This document shows positions 1-11,167 of a stretch of DNA of 64,000 nt, in pieces. Made by a program: the position numbers and the translations under genes. The stretch spans positions 5,547,501 through 5,611,500 of the forward strand of contig CAMRHE010000077.1 in assembly GCA_947044405.1 (NCBI GenBank). The letters are read 5' to 3'. Within the stretch, counting starts at the first letter, position 1. Each line of letters starts with the position of its first letter. The notes beneath the pieces were generated by a model that worked only from the letters and a program-made list of their open reading frames with translations, was not told the DNA's origin and ran no database searches. Source of the stretch: Leptodactylus fallax (Eukaryota > Chordata > Amphibia > Anura > Leptodactylidae).

Positions 1-1488
1 ATTTCCATTTTTGTTTTATGTGCTGTATCATCGCACTTTTGCTCGTATATTTATGCTTGATCATATTAATATTGTATATTTCTGTATATGCTATTAATTA
101 GTACCGACCGACTTGGGTTAGTAAATACATAAAATTTATACAGCTCGTTTCATTCTATCCTACGAACTCGGTCTGCTCACGGGTTGTGAGTGGAAGGTTG
201 AGAAGGGTGATCACAGGTAGGCCAAGAGGCTTGGCAAGGCGATATTCTTCACAAATAGTCTTGAAGAAACCAATAGTAAGATCACACTGCATTTTTTCGA
301 GCTGATTTTGAGGTGGTTTTCCCCTCAAAGTCTGCTCCACAAAACGCCCCTAATGCACCATCCATTGGCTTCATGATCGGAATCTCCCCTGAAGGTGCAG
401 AGTGTGACCATGCATTGATCAACCCCATTGAGTAGGCTGATCAGAGCCGTGCACACCTGCAACGGAAGCTACGGCAAAATATGCCTCAGGTTTTCTGTGA
501 ATACAGTCTGAAAGGAAAAGTTCTATATTGAATGTGAAAAAATAAACCACCACATATAGTAAAAAGCTTCATTATATAGTATATCTGGCCTAACTTACAA
601 TGGATCTCCTACCCATCATTTCCAACCAAAGCCTTACCTGGGATTTCTGATGAGGATGTTGCAGGCTTTTTTTCCTTCCTACTTTCTCCATACTATAAAG
701 CCACCATGATGTCATAATATGTCATCTGTATGAACAATGGACCCAAGAGACGGAGTATTTCCTTACCCAGGTAATTGGGTACTCCATGATGTTGAATAAA
801 TTAGGCAGGAAGAACTTTCAAGATTCTTATGTTTGTAAATAATTCGGATGATGGGACATGACAATTTGACATGTAGCTACAGTACAGACAGTATGTACAT
901 GTATGTATAAAGGTTTAGAAGAAAATGCTCATTGAACAGGTATATTCTATGTAACAGGTTTTTTCCAAACCATTTATTGCATCCGCAGTCTGTATCTGTT
1001 CTGCCAGTAAATAGTAGCAAACATTGTGCTGAGCTGATGTATATCTGTGACTTTCCGATATGATCTCATTACTGTGCTGTCTACCGCTTGTCCTGATGAG
1101 AGTGAAGTGCCTTTGTGGCAACTTGCTGCCAGAATTGATTACTTGTCTCAGACAGTGAATTCACTTTGATCCCAGTCTTGTACCTATAGAGCGTCCAGCA
1201 GTGTGTGGAACTTGATTCTGTCATCTGATTTCGTGAAGAGATTAATGTTATTCACTCACCTTCTATCACTATAATACATTTCCTAGCGAGGACTGAACCT
1301 GTATGTAATTCTGTTTCACATTATACCTGATGTTAGACTATTATATTGGTTGTTTATAGATATTTTAATGATATGAGCATTTACATGCTTTTCTATGGCA
1401 AGGTGAGTAATCTGATGGCTGTAGAGTCACTGTAATTTCATACCAAGCAAATGACAAGGATTCTAGTCTGCAGTGACATATAAATACA

Positions 1489-1490
<2 letters not shown>
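1..1490. other. No recognisable gene; unassigned DNA
   Basis: I see no gene, RNA or complete repeat here. A 61-codon minus-strand open frame at 155-340 begins with GTG rather than ATG, has a stop shortly upstream and matches no family I know, so I treat it as chance. The stretch from 355 to 1490 is AT-rich and unstructured. Confidence 0.4.

Positions 1491-1529
<39 letters not shown>
1491..1529. repeat. (TA)n microsatellite
   Basis: An uninterrupted run of TA dinucleotides of about 39 bp lies directly against the edge of the solo LTR that follows. Such tracts vary in length between individuals, and its expansion may have erased one copy of the LTR target duplication. Confidence 0.95.
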
Positions 1530-1530
<1 letters not shown>

Positions 1531-1532
<2 letters not shown>

Positions 1533-2016
1533 GGGAAGGTAGCTTGGTAGCAGCAATGGTGTGGACCCAACCAGTCAGAGACAGGGACACGAAGTCTGGT
1601 GCAAAACAGGTTTATTTGAAAAAACAGCAAAAATAAATAAACCTTACATCAGGCACAGAGTAAGCAAAATAAAATACAGCCTTAACTTCAGGCAAAATGT
1701 AAAACAAAACCCTGCACATCCGAGCACTAACTAAACAGTAAATACTAACTGTATGTGGGGCTTGCTACCAGCCACACGAACAAGCAACTTAGCACAATAT
1801 CTTCTCAGCAGACTCAGTGTCAGGACAGACCCAGACACCTCCTCTCACTCCCAGGATCTGCCCTAAAGTGCAGACTCTGAGGCCTTTTATGTCCCAGTAA
1901 CGAGCCTTAGGACCTGGGGCTGAGGCCTACTCAAGACCCGCCCTGGACCACACTTATGTCAGAAATCTGGGGGAGATATACCGTGATTCCAGCACTCTGC
2001 CTGTCATCTTCTCACA
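1531..2016 (-). mobile_element. Solo LTR of an LTR retroelement, minus strand
   Basis: The 486-bp block has the TG...CA ends of a long terminal repeat. Read on the minus strand it has LTR layout: a TATA-like CATAAAAGG (plus-strand 1883-1891), then an AATAAA polyadenylation signal (plus-strand 1611-1616), then about 80 bp to the end. No gag, pol, primer-binding site or second LTR lies nearby, so this looks like a solo LTR left by recombination. No clean target duplication is visible because one flank is the (TA)n tract. I cannot decide between Gypsy-type and endogenous-retrovirus origin. The LTR call is inference from architecture. Confidence 0.55.
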
Positions 2017-2749
2017 GCCTACTGTATACATATATATAAACCCATAGTTAAATGTATTTTTATCTTTTATTATGCAATTGAGAATTTCAGTTACTTGGTA
2101 ATTACATATTTTGTGGCATTGTGACCTTTTTAATGCTTGCGACTGATTTATATTTGCATGTCAGAAGTTTAGATTGCTTTGGGTCTGGGTGCTAAAACCC
2201 CAACCAGTAGCTAAAAAGCTTAACAATGCTTAACTGCTTAACTGAGCATTGTATCTCTCTGATTGTAATTTGCTCTTCTCACTGAGTTGGGATATGTACA
2301 GACTATGTATAGATTTCTGTGAGCTTGTACCCCATTAACTCACAGAGTCAAGCATTTCCAATAGGGCAAAGCTGTTTGTTTCTGCCTCCCTTTTATTATT
2401 ATCAATGTGGGTCTCAGCACCCAGAACCTCACCAGTCAAAATGCTGACATGTCACTATGACATGTGAAAAGTTATATATAAGGACAGCTTCTCTATAATA
2501 TGGGACTTAAGTAAAGGTTCTTACAGCACCTCAGGCATGGAGTTGGAAGCAAATTCACATATTTTAGTAACAATTTAGACAATTGGTTAAGTGATGTGGG
2601 TAGATATTCCTCCGTAAAGCCTAGCAATGTTATGCTAACCAGTAGAACTCATCTATAAGAAGCCTTAATACAATAGTATTAATGGGTACAATTTTACCCA
2701 CTAAAGAACAAAAAGGCCCCTGAAGAACTAAAAGCAGCATCCAGCTAAA
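2017..2749. other. Unassigned DNA
   Basis: I see no gene or repeat boundary that I can support. Short AT-rich open frames are at chance level. Confidence 0.4.
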
Positions 2750-2984
2750 CTGGGCAGCAAGATGGCTCAGTGGTTAGTACTGTTGCCTTGCAATATTGGG
2801 GTCCTATACGGAGTTGGTATATTCTCCCCATGTTTGCATCGGTTTCCTCCCATACTCCAAAGGCATACTGATAGGTAATTTAGATTGTGAGCCCTATTGT
2901 GAGTGATGACAATATCTGTAAAGCGCTTTGGAATATGTTGGAGTGATACAGCACTTCATTGGCAAAACAGCAATATAAGTAGAT
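2750..2984 (+). mobile_element. tRNA-headed SINE, near full length
   Basis: The head carries an RNA polymerase III box-A-like TGGCTCAGTGGTTAG (2763-2777), as in tRNA genes and tRNA-derived SINEs. The body has the vertebrate SINE landmarks: a TTCTCCCCATGTTTGC block near 2822, a TTTCCTCCCATACTCCAAAG block near 2843, then TAGATTGTGAGCCC and a tail with GTAAAGCGC and CAATATAAG. I recognise this as a family common in frogs. The B box is degenerate, so this copy is probably transcriptionally dead. A 5'-truncated relative lies near 56160. Confidence 0.75.
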
Positions 2985-3334
2985 ACTGCAGCACTCATTG
3001 GTTCTCAAGGACCAAATGGTAGACGTGAGAGATGGCATGCCACAAAGATAACTGCCCCATTTTCTAACACGTTTCATTTGGACCTTCTAGTTGACAACTT
3101 GGAGGACTCTTTACTTGATCAGACTTCATTTACTGATATAGCTTTATAAGAATGTTTAAATATTTGGTGGGGGTCAGTACATACCTGCAGCCTGGCTTCT
3201 AGGTCAGGATGGAAGACAAGCAGAGTTGCTTTCATAATTAAGCAGGATTCAGAGCTAAAGTTCCGCTTGGTACTGTGCAGTAAAGATTACAGGATCCTAT
3301 TAAGGTTCCATGCAATTAGTCCATCAGCCAGATT
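2985..3334. other. Unassigned DNA
   Basis: Nothing supportable between the SINE and the next palindromic repeat cluster. Confidence 0.4.
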
Positions 3335-3925
3335 TCTCAGTCCGAAGTCAGTCAGGAGATGGGCCTCCTTGCATCACTGTGATCTTTATAATGCAAGTCC
3401 TGTCTCCTGACTGGGTTAAGACCGGATTTTCTAGTCTGGATTGCTCCATGTGCATGGGGTCTAAAGATGTTAAGATGTATCTTTGAACACATTTGTTGAT
3501 CATTTCCAATAAACTACAGGAAGAATTGCCCCATGCACACGGGGCAATCTGAACTGGAAAATGTGTCCCGTACATTGGCTGGCATCCCCAGTCTGAACCC
3601 AGTCAGTAGACGGGACTCTTTAATTTGTAATGATCGATGATGCAAGGGGTCCCTTCCTGCCCGCAATTCTACTGTCCTGTACTGTAAATAGTGCGGACAT
3701 TGCAGTAGCGAGTAGACAGGGACTCCCACCATCATAGATTACTATGATGCAAAGAGTGCCATCTTCTGACTGGGTTTGGATTGGGAAATCCGGTTGATGA
3801 ACAGATCAGATTTTCCAGTCCAAATTGCATCATGTGCATGGGCCTAAAGCTGTTAAGATGTATCTGTCTGCACATTTGTTGACTGTTTCCAATAACAACC
3901 AGCAGAATTGTGAATGCATCTTCAG
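3335..3925. repeat. Tandem and inverted MITE-like repeat cluster
   Basis: Two direct copies, about 3346-3535 and 3735-3915, share blocks: a short palindrome around TTGCATCA...TGATGCAA, then 'CTGACTGGGTT', 'GATTTTCTAGTC/CAGTC', 'CATGTGCATGGG', and 'GTTAAGATGTATCT...CACATTTGTTGA'. Between them lies a degenerate third copy of the palindromic head (about 3575-3660). Minus-strand open frames across both copies resemble each other only because of the repeat. The superfamily is unknown. Confidence 0.6.
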
Positions 3926-4952
3926 GCTGTAACACAGTCTGCAACTAAAATCTGTAGAAGATAAGAGTAATGTATTTATATTAATCAACTTTTTATGTAG
4001 ATAATATATACATGTATATTGTAAATTGTGTTTAAGGAGAACATTAGTGCAGGAGCCAATGCCTGAACAGCAGTTTATCTATATAGCAGAGTTATTCATA
4101 CACTGGGATCAGTGATCCAAATCTAATTAATATCAATGGTCCAGACCTTGTACAATATGGAGAGCTCTGTCTCATATCGCTTGTCTACTGCTTCAGATTA
4201 TATCATCAACGTGAGGTTTTTGCTTGATAAATTAGAGAACAATATTCATAACAAATCCATAATATATTATAAGTTACAAATAGAGAGATTTTATATTTTA
4301 TATGGCTGAAATTTCATTTCTTTTATGCAAGTTTTCAGACATTCTAAAATCTATCCATGGACCTTGTCCTGGATAAAAATACAACCCTCAGTCCTAATGT
4401 TCTATGCAACGTGCCTGCAAAATGTACATTATACCAATGCCTATAAGACTGCCAGAAATGGGAAATTAATAAATAAGCATAGGGTGGCATCTTTTTGGCA
4501 CTCTATAATATACACAGCACTCTAATTCTGAACTAAACCTTGTTTGAGCTCTCATCAGAGACAGTATGCAATACTTGAAAGATGATGTGAATCTTGCTGA
4601 GTCGGTTTTCCTACTGTGCTCCCGTAAATATCTCGCCGGCTGTGCTGAAAATGCAGGTACCTAGGGGCTTGCTGGAATGCAATTAATGAGGATGCAAACA
4701 TATTTATTAACAGAAAAAAGGTAAAAGCAGCAAATCATTAGTCTAGTGGAAAGATCATCTTTTGTGCTCATTATTTCTTTTCCAAACTTTAAACACTATT
4801 TTGTGGCTTTAAAGTTCATTTATTGTAGTTAAGAAATAAAAAAAACAGCAAAAATAGATAAATCATATTTGGGGGAATTAAAAAAAATAATCTTTTTGTT
4901 ATGTTTAGTTTTTATAAATGTCGTACAAAAGCCAGCAATGATGCTAAATTTA
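3926..4952. other. Unassigned AT-rich DNA
   Basis: No gene, RNA or clear element boundary is visible. The plus-strand frame at 4325-4525 has no recognisable motif. Confidence 0.4.
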
Positions 4953-5462
4953 TTAAAGAAGACCTTTCATGTCCTCATGCACATGCGGTTTTATATACCG
5001 CTAGAAAGCCGACAGAGCGCTGAATTCAGCTTTTCCGTTATGTGCCCCAGGGCTGGAGATATCGGTGCCATTAGTTTTGGCACCGATCTCTGCCCACTGT
5101 CAGAAGGGCGTTCCTGACAGTCTAGCTGGGCTATAAGGAACGCCCCCCTGACTGTACTCGTCCATAACCCTGTACTGTCAGAGGGGGCGATGACGCTGAG
5201 CTGTGAGGAACTCCGCCACCCCCCACCAGTACAAACCTATGGACAAGTACTGTCGGGCGGGCATTGCTCACAGCCCAGCTAGACTGTCAGGAACGCCCTT
5301 CTGACAGTGGGCAGAGATCGGTGCCGAAACTAACGGCACCGATATCCCCAGCCCTGCGGCACTTAACGAGAAAACCGACAGTGCGCTGAATTCAGAGCTC
5401 TGTAGGTTTTCTAGCGGTATATAAAACCGCAGGTGCTTGAGGACATGAAAGGTTCTCTTTAA
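4953..5462. mobile_element. Palindromic TTAA-flanked foldback MITE
   Basis: TTAA at 4953-4956 and 5459-5462 bracket two long inverted arms (about 4957-5137 and 5278-5458). They share CCTTTCATGTCCTCA, the TATATACCGCTAGAAA block and the CACTGTCAGAAGGGCGTTCC block. About 140 bp of unpaired GC-rich centre separates the arms. Open frames on the two strands encode near-identical peptides purely because of the palindrome. A TTAA target is typical of piggyBac and Kolobok elements; which one mobilised this copy is inference. Confidence 0.8.
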
Positions 5463-7038
5463 ATGTCGCACAATACTTGATAAATTTGGCAGCTAGACTG
5501 CCAATCATGTCTACTTAGGAGTGAGTGCTGTAAAAATGTAAAATGTTGCAAAATTTTTTTCACAAATTCTAGACTGATAAATCAACCCCCACCCCATATT
5601 TTATCATAGCTTCTATTTTATTTTATAAGTGTTTGCATTTATAACAGGGTTCATTTTCTGTGACACATTGCACCAACCATTTATTATGTCATAAAGCATG
5701 GTTATGTCATCAGCCAGAGGGTGGAGCTGTTTTTGAGAAAGCCAAGAAATGGGGCGAGGCTCTCTTTAATGGAGCATTGCAGACAGATATGTCACCTTAG
5801 CTTTTGTAGTGTATGTACAGTTTGTATACACCTTGTAAAACCCACTCCTTCATTCTGTAAATATTTTTTGCCAGACACACCTCAGGGTTATTTGCACTTA
5901 ACAACACCTGCCAAAAATGTATGGCTGTATGTAACCTATTTTTTTCTGAACAGGTACATCTAGATAATCGCAGGAATTTGTCTGGGTGCTTTATATTTCT
6001 GTCAGTTGTTGTAGTCCAAGTCATGCGTTGGAGAAAACTGCTATAAACAACTATAATAGAATAAAAAGCATAAATGACTAGTGGTTTTTGTATAGAGATT
6101 TTTAGACACTTTGATATAGTATGTATATTTTATCATCCAAGAGGCACGGTATTCTCTACTAGTAGCAATGTTTCTAGGATATAGTTGCCAACAGTCCCAG
6201 AAAATGGGTGGGAAGTGAATGGGGTCAACCACAATGTGGGTAGGAATAGGGAGAGGTTTGTGAACATTTACCCCAAAATTGGCCTTTTATGGGCAATTGC
6301 AGGGTAATTCCCAACCTATTGTCTACGCACTTTTATGCAAAGGTACCATATTTAAAAAAAAAAAAAAAACTTAATGACATGAGATTACAACCCTGCAGGC
6401 ATCTACAAACCGTATGATATATCTCATAATCCTAATCATGATAATCCTCTATCATGATATGATAAGGCTGACTGTGTGGTTATCTCCTGAAGACGCCAAC
6501 AGCCCTCAGCTTGGTCTCTGTGTAATCGATCACCCATGGTTCACAGATCTGGAACAAACTATAGGGCTTAAGGGATTTCTGTTTCTTAGCTCTTCAGCTT
6601 GCAGCTTTTTGGAGGACCTGTCAGTTCTTCTGACATGTTTGTTTTCGGAAATCTTACATTCCCCATAATGTAACCATGTTGTAGCGAATGTCTTAGAATT
6701 CTGTGTTGTGTCATTCCTCTCTTATTCTCCCTGTAAATAAATTAACACATAGTTTTTACCCATACTTTCCCACTGTCACATAACTTCTGGTAGGCTCCTG
6801 AAATAAGGAGTAACCTCCCAAAGTCAAGAGTTGTCAATTCTCCCGGGCCCGGCAAAATGCTCCTGCATGCACATGCTCTCTGGGCATGTTGTGTGTTGAT
6901 CATGTCACAAAAAAGGACATGGCTGGCACACTTTCATACCCATATGACACAAAGGGGCATGGCATGTTGGATTTCATTAAAAGGGGGCATGGCCAGCCTC
7001 GAACAAATTTCACGTGTCGCGTTCCCTCAACTCTCACA
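5463..7038. other. Mostly unassigned DNA with diverged repeat fragments
   Basis: Fragments of a frog repeat with 'AGTTGCCAACAGTCCC' and 'GGGTGGGAAGTGAATGGGG' lie around 6180-6310, and related text ('CTCCCAAAGTCAAGAGTTG') around 6815-6840. Similar phrases recur near 24100 and 41380. An A-run sits at about 6353-6369. No gene is evident. Confidence 0.4.
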
Positions 7039-7150
7039 CCAAATGTTGCCACTAGACTAGAGAACATCAGAGTGTGTAGGGGCTCGCCTCTTCCTCAAGA
7101 ATAATGGTATAACCTATTGTCAATCTTACATTCCCAGGAGGAATAACAGG
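7039..7150. mobile_element. Partial MITE copy (family shared with 9.6 and 49.3 kb)
   Basis: This shares the inner 'GTGTGTAGGG...' segment and the right end 'CCCAGGAGGAATAACAG' with the copies at 9579-9888 and 49240-49400. The left terminal repeat is mostly lost. Confidence 0.5.
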
Positions 7151-7721
7151 TGAATATAATAAGAGATATCCAAGGAAAAAGCCAGACCTGCAAAGAATAG
7201 TTGATGCTTCAATATAAAAATATCCATATAAAGGATTTACTAGGTTAATGTCATGGCCACATACTCATATGTAATAACTGAGATTCCATTATAAGACAAT
7301 TATAAAAGCAAGCCCTGGCAAGAAATATCTGTAGTCTGGAGTTCTTCCTTGTAGAGTTGCTTTTATTTGTGTAAGGAAATTGGTTAACTTGTCTCTTGTT
7401 AAAAATCATGTTTTTACAAAGATGTTTTCACTCCGCTTCTTGGGACTCCTTGCACAACGCCCCCACCCCCTGCCTCTTTTTTTCCTAGGGAGCTTTTAGG
7501 TTCTGCGAGTCAGCTAAGGCACGGTAACCGGTTCCATGGCAACTGGAAGGGAGGTAATTTGGATGCAAGCAAGTTAAGCCTATTTTACCCTTTCATGTCC
7601 TATTCTATGTCTTTTTTAAAACTCATATAACCATTTTGAATAATTTAACACAGAATATCCACATGTTCTTATCCTACATGGCACTAGAGCCCAGGAACAA
7701 TATTAGCTATTAGTATCTATT
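7151..7721. other. Unassigned DNA with a short GC-richer patch
   Basis: A C-rich patch near 7440-7560 (CGCCCCCACCCCCTGCC, then the X-box-like motif below) stands out from the AT-rich surroundings. No open frame or TATA element allows calling a promoter. Confidence 0.35.
7531..7543 (+). promoter_or_regulatory. RFX X-box-like motif
   Basis: GTTCCATGGCAAC has one intact half site (CCATGGCAAC) of the palindromic X-box bound by RFX transcription factors; the other half has lost one position. It lies in a locally C-rich patch, which is mildly suggestive. A single motif is weak evidence for a working site. Confidence 0.25.
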
Positions 7722-7970
7722 TTACACATTAGATAAATGTCTGTGAGATCATCTAATGTGTATAGGTGTCTCCCAACTCTTCTTTGTCGGGAGATAAGGA
7801 TTGGACAGTTGGATTTCAACATGTGTCATCCTTTTGTTGTCAAAGGAGATCTTACTTTCCTCTTCCTACTGAGAATACATTCATGCTTGAATGAGAATTT
7901 GGCCAACAGGTATCTAATATTTATGTCCAGCCTTAGGCACCTATACTTATGGAAAGCTAGCCATAATTAG
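7722..7970. repeat. Degenerate MITE with 'TACACATTAGAT...TATAGGTG' ends
   Basis: The ends ('ACACATTAGATAA' and 'TAGGCACCTATAC') and the 'CCCAACT' interior resemble a frog repeat also seen at 13093-13400 and 63411-63660. Its termini normally read 'GGTGTATGGCCACC' or similar. Membership rests on short phrases only. Confidence 0.35.
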
Positions 7971-8252
7971 GATTTATGTTTTCATTGGGATCAGAAGATG
8001 AGCCTATCCACTGATGGAGGAGAGCTGGCCATGTTTGAGCATATTTAGGAACAGATTTGATATTACCTAACATGAATAGCAATCTGTCTGTAAATTTCCA
8101 TATGAGTCATTGAAGTGTTGTTTATAGGGGTTTTGGGTCTTCCTGTAGGATAGTGGGTTGAACATGATGGACCTGCATCTTTTTTAAACCAATTACCCTT
8201 TGATATAGTTGTAGTAGGACAAAATTATTCAGAGGACAATGGAAAAGTTTGC

Positions 8253-8622
8253 TTAAGGCTGAAGACCCATGTTATGAAAGCGCAGCATTTTGGCCATCGC
8301 AGAAACACCTCAGCAAAAAATGTCGCATTTAACAGTACTTGCAATTTGGATGGAATTCTGTCTAATCCCATCCACACATTGCAGAAAAAAGTCTGCAGTG
8401 GAACAGCTGCGTATTCAAAAACACTTGCGTTTTTGAAAATCGCTGCATGTCAATTATACCTGCGGAAACCGTATAGGCATAATAGGGGCAGAAAGTCCAC
8501 AGAGGAAAACTCTGCAAAATCGTAATAAAAAATGCCTTGGAAAAAAATGTGATGCGTTTCTGACAAGTTTTTGTCTGCATCGTTTTTTTGCTGTGTTACA
8601 CTACATGGGGTTTCAGCCTTAA
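8253..8622. mobile_element. Harbinger-like MITE, 'GGCTGAAGACCC' ends
   Basis: The terminal inverted repeats GGCTGAAGACCCATGTT and AACACTACATGGGGTTTCAGCC (read inward) are flanked by TTAA at 8253-8256 and 8619-8622. The interior carries the family hallmarks 'CCCATCCACACATTGCAGAAAA' (split near 8365) and 'GCATGTCAATTATACC'. Sister copies lie near 9.9, 22.3, 28.1-29.0, 35.1 and 36.7 kb. Several sisters are flanked by TAA, which points to the PIF/Harbinger superfamily. Confidence 0.75.
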
Positions 8623-8763
8623 AGGTTTCTTCTCATAAAACATTTTGGTGTCATTTCTATGTCAATCCCAAATTAGGTCAGCACAAAGCAATTCATTACT
8701 CTAATGCTAGGTAAGGTTGTAGCTTCACATAGTGGCTGACTCCTGGATTCTTTGTCATCAGTC

Positions 8764-8890
8764 TTAAAGAGAACCTTTTACCACTTCCACCAACTCCGGT
8801 TCTCTGTATCCTTAAATGGCTGTCGCTCCACTGATACAGGTGCAGTTGGATGTTTTTCTTTAGCTCACACAATTCCCTGTGTGTCTGCTG
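8764..8890. mobile_element. 5' part of a TTAA-type MITE
   Basis: It starts TTAAAGAGAACCTTTTACC, close to the inward-reading right end of the foldback at 4953-5462. It continues with a 'CCACTGATACAGGTGCAGTTGGA' segment that recurs near 23730. The other end is missing or too diverged to place. Confidence 0.5.
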
Positions 8891-9578
8891 CAGCCAAGGA
8901 CGATCCACGTGACAGAGAGAGCTGAATTAACATTTGAGTGCTGAAACTATCACACTGCATGGTCCAGGAATGGTGGGAGCTAGAGATTAAATTCTGTGCG
9001 ATCTGGTTCCTTGGGTGGTATGATACTTCCATTTCTCCAAGGTCATGTATTAGTGCATCTATACCACTAGACAGTTCAAGCATGGTGTCTATTGTTCACT
9101 GTCGGACACCACTAATGGGATGAAACAAAAAAGTCCATGATATTCCATGATAAATATCCAGATCAAAGAAGCAATATTATACTTCAAAGTATCAAACAGC
9201 TGATCAAAACCACAGCAATAAGGAAATCTCAGGATGGAATCAGGGCTATAACTACAGTCTTCCGACACATGAGGATGCACAGCCTTACTCTGTAATTTGC
9301 CTTGACTTGGGGTAATGAATTGCTTTGTGTTGAACTAATTCAGAATTGACATATTGATGTTTTGTAATGAGAGCTTGCTTTATTGTTTTAGTGAAGGTCT
9401 TGGGCTCTGTCTAGTGTTTTCTGCTCTGCTGTTAAATACAAGGTTTTCTTTGGACATGATTTGCCAGTATTCATACTTTATTTTGAAGTCTGGCATCTCA
9501 CCTGACATGTCTGTTTTATCATTTCCTATAATAATTTTAGAACATATTTTCTTAGAACTCTGCATTTTTCTGTTTCTT
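8891..9578. other. Unassigned DNA
   Basis: No recognisable gene. Two antisense 70-codon open frames near 8865-9123 overlap each other and have no family features. Confidence 0.4.
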
Positions 9579-9888
9579 TGTTATCTTCTCTAGAAATTTA
9601 TGAATAAATTGACAGCTGGTTGTTACCAGTAGGTACCATGTCTCTACACACCCTTACATTGCCAATGTTGAGTGCATCAGACTGTGTATGGACACACCTC
9701 TTTAAGAAGTAGAATAGTAACCAACTCATCAATTTATTCTTATATTTCTAGGAAGAATAACAGAGGGACAGCATAACAGAGATTTCTAAAAAAAAAAAAA
9801 AAAAAGATGTTACAAAATTCTTAATTCATGGGGAATACAAGTATTTACTAAAATAGACATGTCAGGAGTGGTGACAGGTCCTCTTTAA
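9579..9888. mobile_element. MITE with 'TCTAGAAATTTATGAATAAATTGA' arm
   Basis: The left arm at 9580-9612 and the right arm at 9728-9771 are inverted copies (TAGAAATTTATGAATAAATT against AATTTATTCTTATATTTCTA). Between them is the 'GTTACCAGTAGG...ACATTGCCAATGTTG...GGACACACCTCTTTAAGAAG' core that is also present at 49240-49400. An A-run (about 9788-9805) and a tail ending GTGACAGGTCCTCTTTAA extend the copy to a TTAA at 9885-9888. That TTAA is also the boundary of the next MITE. Confidence 0.65.
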
Positions 9889-10204
9889 GGCCGGGGCTCC
9901 ATGTGGCATAAACCGTGGTGTTTTACAGTCACTGCAACGTTGATGGGATTCTAGAGAATCCCATCCACACATTGCAGAAAAATACGCACAGCAGAAACGC
10001 TGTGATTTCTAAAACCATTGCGGTTTCGGAAATCACAGCATGTCAATTATACCTACGGAAACACTGGCGGTTTCCCTATAGGCATAATGGAAGCAGAAAG
10101 TCTTTCTGTGAAAAGCACTGTGGGAAAAACCGTGGTGCGTTGCTGCCGCAGATTTTCCCACTGCGCGTTTTTACTGTAGCCCGCTATGTGGGGCCTTAGC
10201 CTAA
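9886..10204. mobile_element. Harbinger-like MITE with TAA duplication
   Basis: TAA at 9886-9888 and 10202-10204 flank GGCCGGGGCTCCATGTGG at the left and CTATGTGGGGCCTTAGCC at the right. The interior has 'CCCATCCACACATTGCAG', 'GCATGTCAATTATACCTA' and the mirrored 'CCTATAGGCATAATGGAAGCAGAAAGTC', as in the sister copies. Three-base TWA duplications are the PIF/Harbinger signature. Confidence 0.75.
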
Positions 10205-10622
10205 CTGCTTTATGACCGCCTATTGACTTTATACATCTGGGCAGTGGCTATTTAGCTCTGCAAGATCGTGTAGCTGCAGGAGTAGGAAGCTGGCTGTCAG
10301 TGGCAGCTGGAGTCCTCCAAGAGAAGGCAGTAATGGTTTATTGCTGTCCCTGTCTTCCGAATCACTGTATATTCAGCATTCAATGATGCAGCTTAGCCCT
10401 GGGAAAGTATTTTAAAAAATATTTTAATACTGTAGCATTTTGTGATATCATTTTCCGTGATATAAAAAAGATAAAGCCTAACGTATACCAAAAAAAATGT
10501 ACTTTTTTTTAAAAATAACCCAATAGAAAAAAATATTATAGTCTTCAAAACCTATGTACTAAAAAACCTGAAAATGTGTCTGCTCATGAACCAGGGAAAA
10601 TGATTCGGTGATGAAGTGGTTA
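10205..10622. repeat. Frog repeat, 'ACTGCTTTATGACCGCCTATTGAC' family
   Basis: It begins directly after the preceding MITE and ends near 'GATGAAGTGGTTAAAGAG', which inversely echoes the start. It includes 'GGAAGCTGGCTGTCAGTGGCAGCTGGAGTCCTCC' and 'ATAACCCAATAGAAAAAAAT'. The second half recurs at 26225-26395. I recognise it as a common frog DNA-element remnant with no coding capacity. Confidence 0.6.
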
Positions 10623-11166
10623 AAGAGCTATTTTTCTGTAGGATCTGTGAGCTGAAACACATGGGATGCCATGAGCTATATGTGGTGCCAACATTTTTTA
10701 CAGCCAAACCTTGTGCTAAATTTTCTATCATGAACAGCTCATTTGTGTCAGTTTATATTGCCTTTATATCATGTACAGGTTCCCTTTAATTGCAGTTATC
10801 ATAGGGAATGGTGAATCTTTGTGTTCTCACTCTGTATTCCCGAGACTGTGATTAGTTTGTACTCTGAGTAGTGAAAGAAGTATTATTCACTGTAAATAGC
10901 AGCTGATAATATTATTACTGCAATTATACAAAGTAGAGAGTATACAATAATCTCTATCTCTTTAGAATTTAATCACTCGAAATTAATATATTTTTGAAGA
11001 ACATTTCAGCTTTTATTGGAATAATCAATATTTCCAGATCCTTCAACATAATTACTGCAATGACCTTATCTAGAAATACCCCCTTCGTTGTATCATTATA
11101 ATAACTCATTACAAACATCATAATTCAGTTGTCACAAGTTACTTCATTAGTAAATGATGGGGTACA
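10623..11166. other. Unassigned DNA
   Basis: AT-rich and without repeat ends that I can place. The stretch 10980-11150 has the even composition of unique sequence. Confidence 0.35.
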
Positions 11167-11167
11167 T

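Noticed and set aside
2750..2984. A true tRNA gene at the SINE head
   Set aside because: Only box A is convincing; there is no cloverleaf or B box, and the body matches a SINE.
4869..5117. 82-codon plus frame and its look-alike minus frame at 5268-5471
   Set aside because: Both are the two arms of one palindromic element read on opposite strands; similarity comes from the inverted repeat, not from coding.
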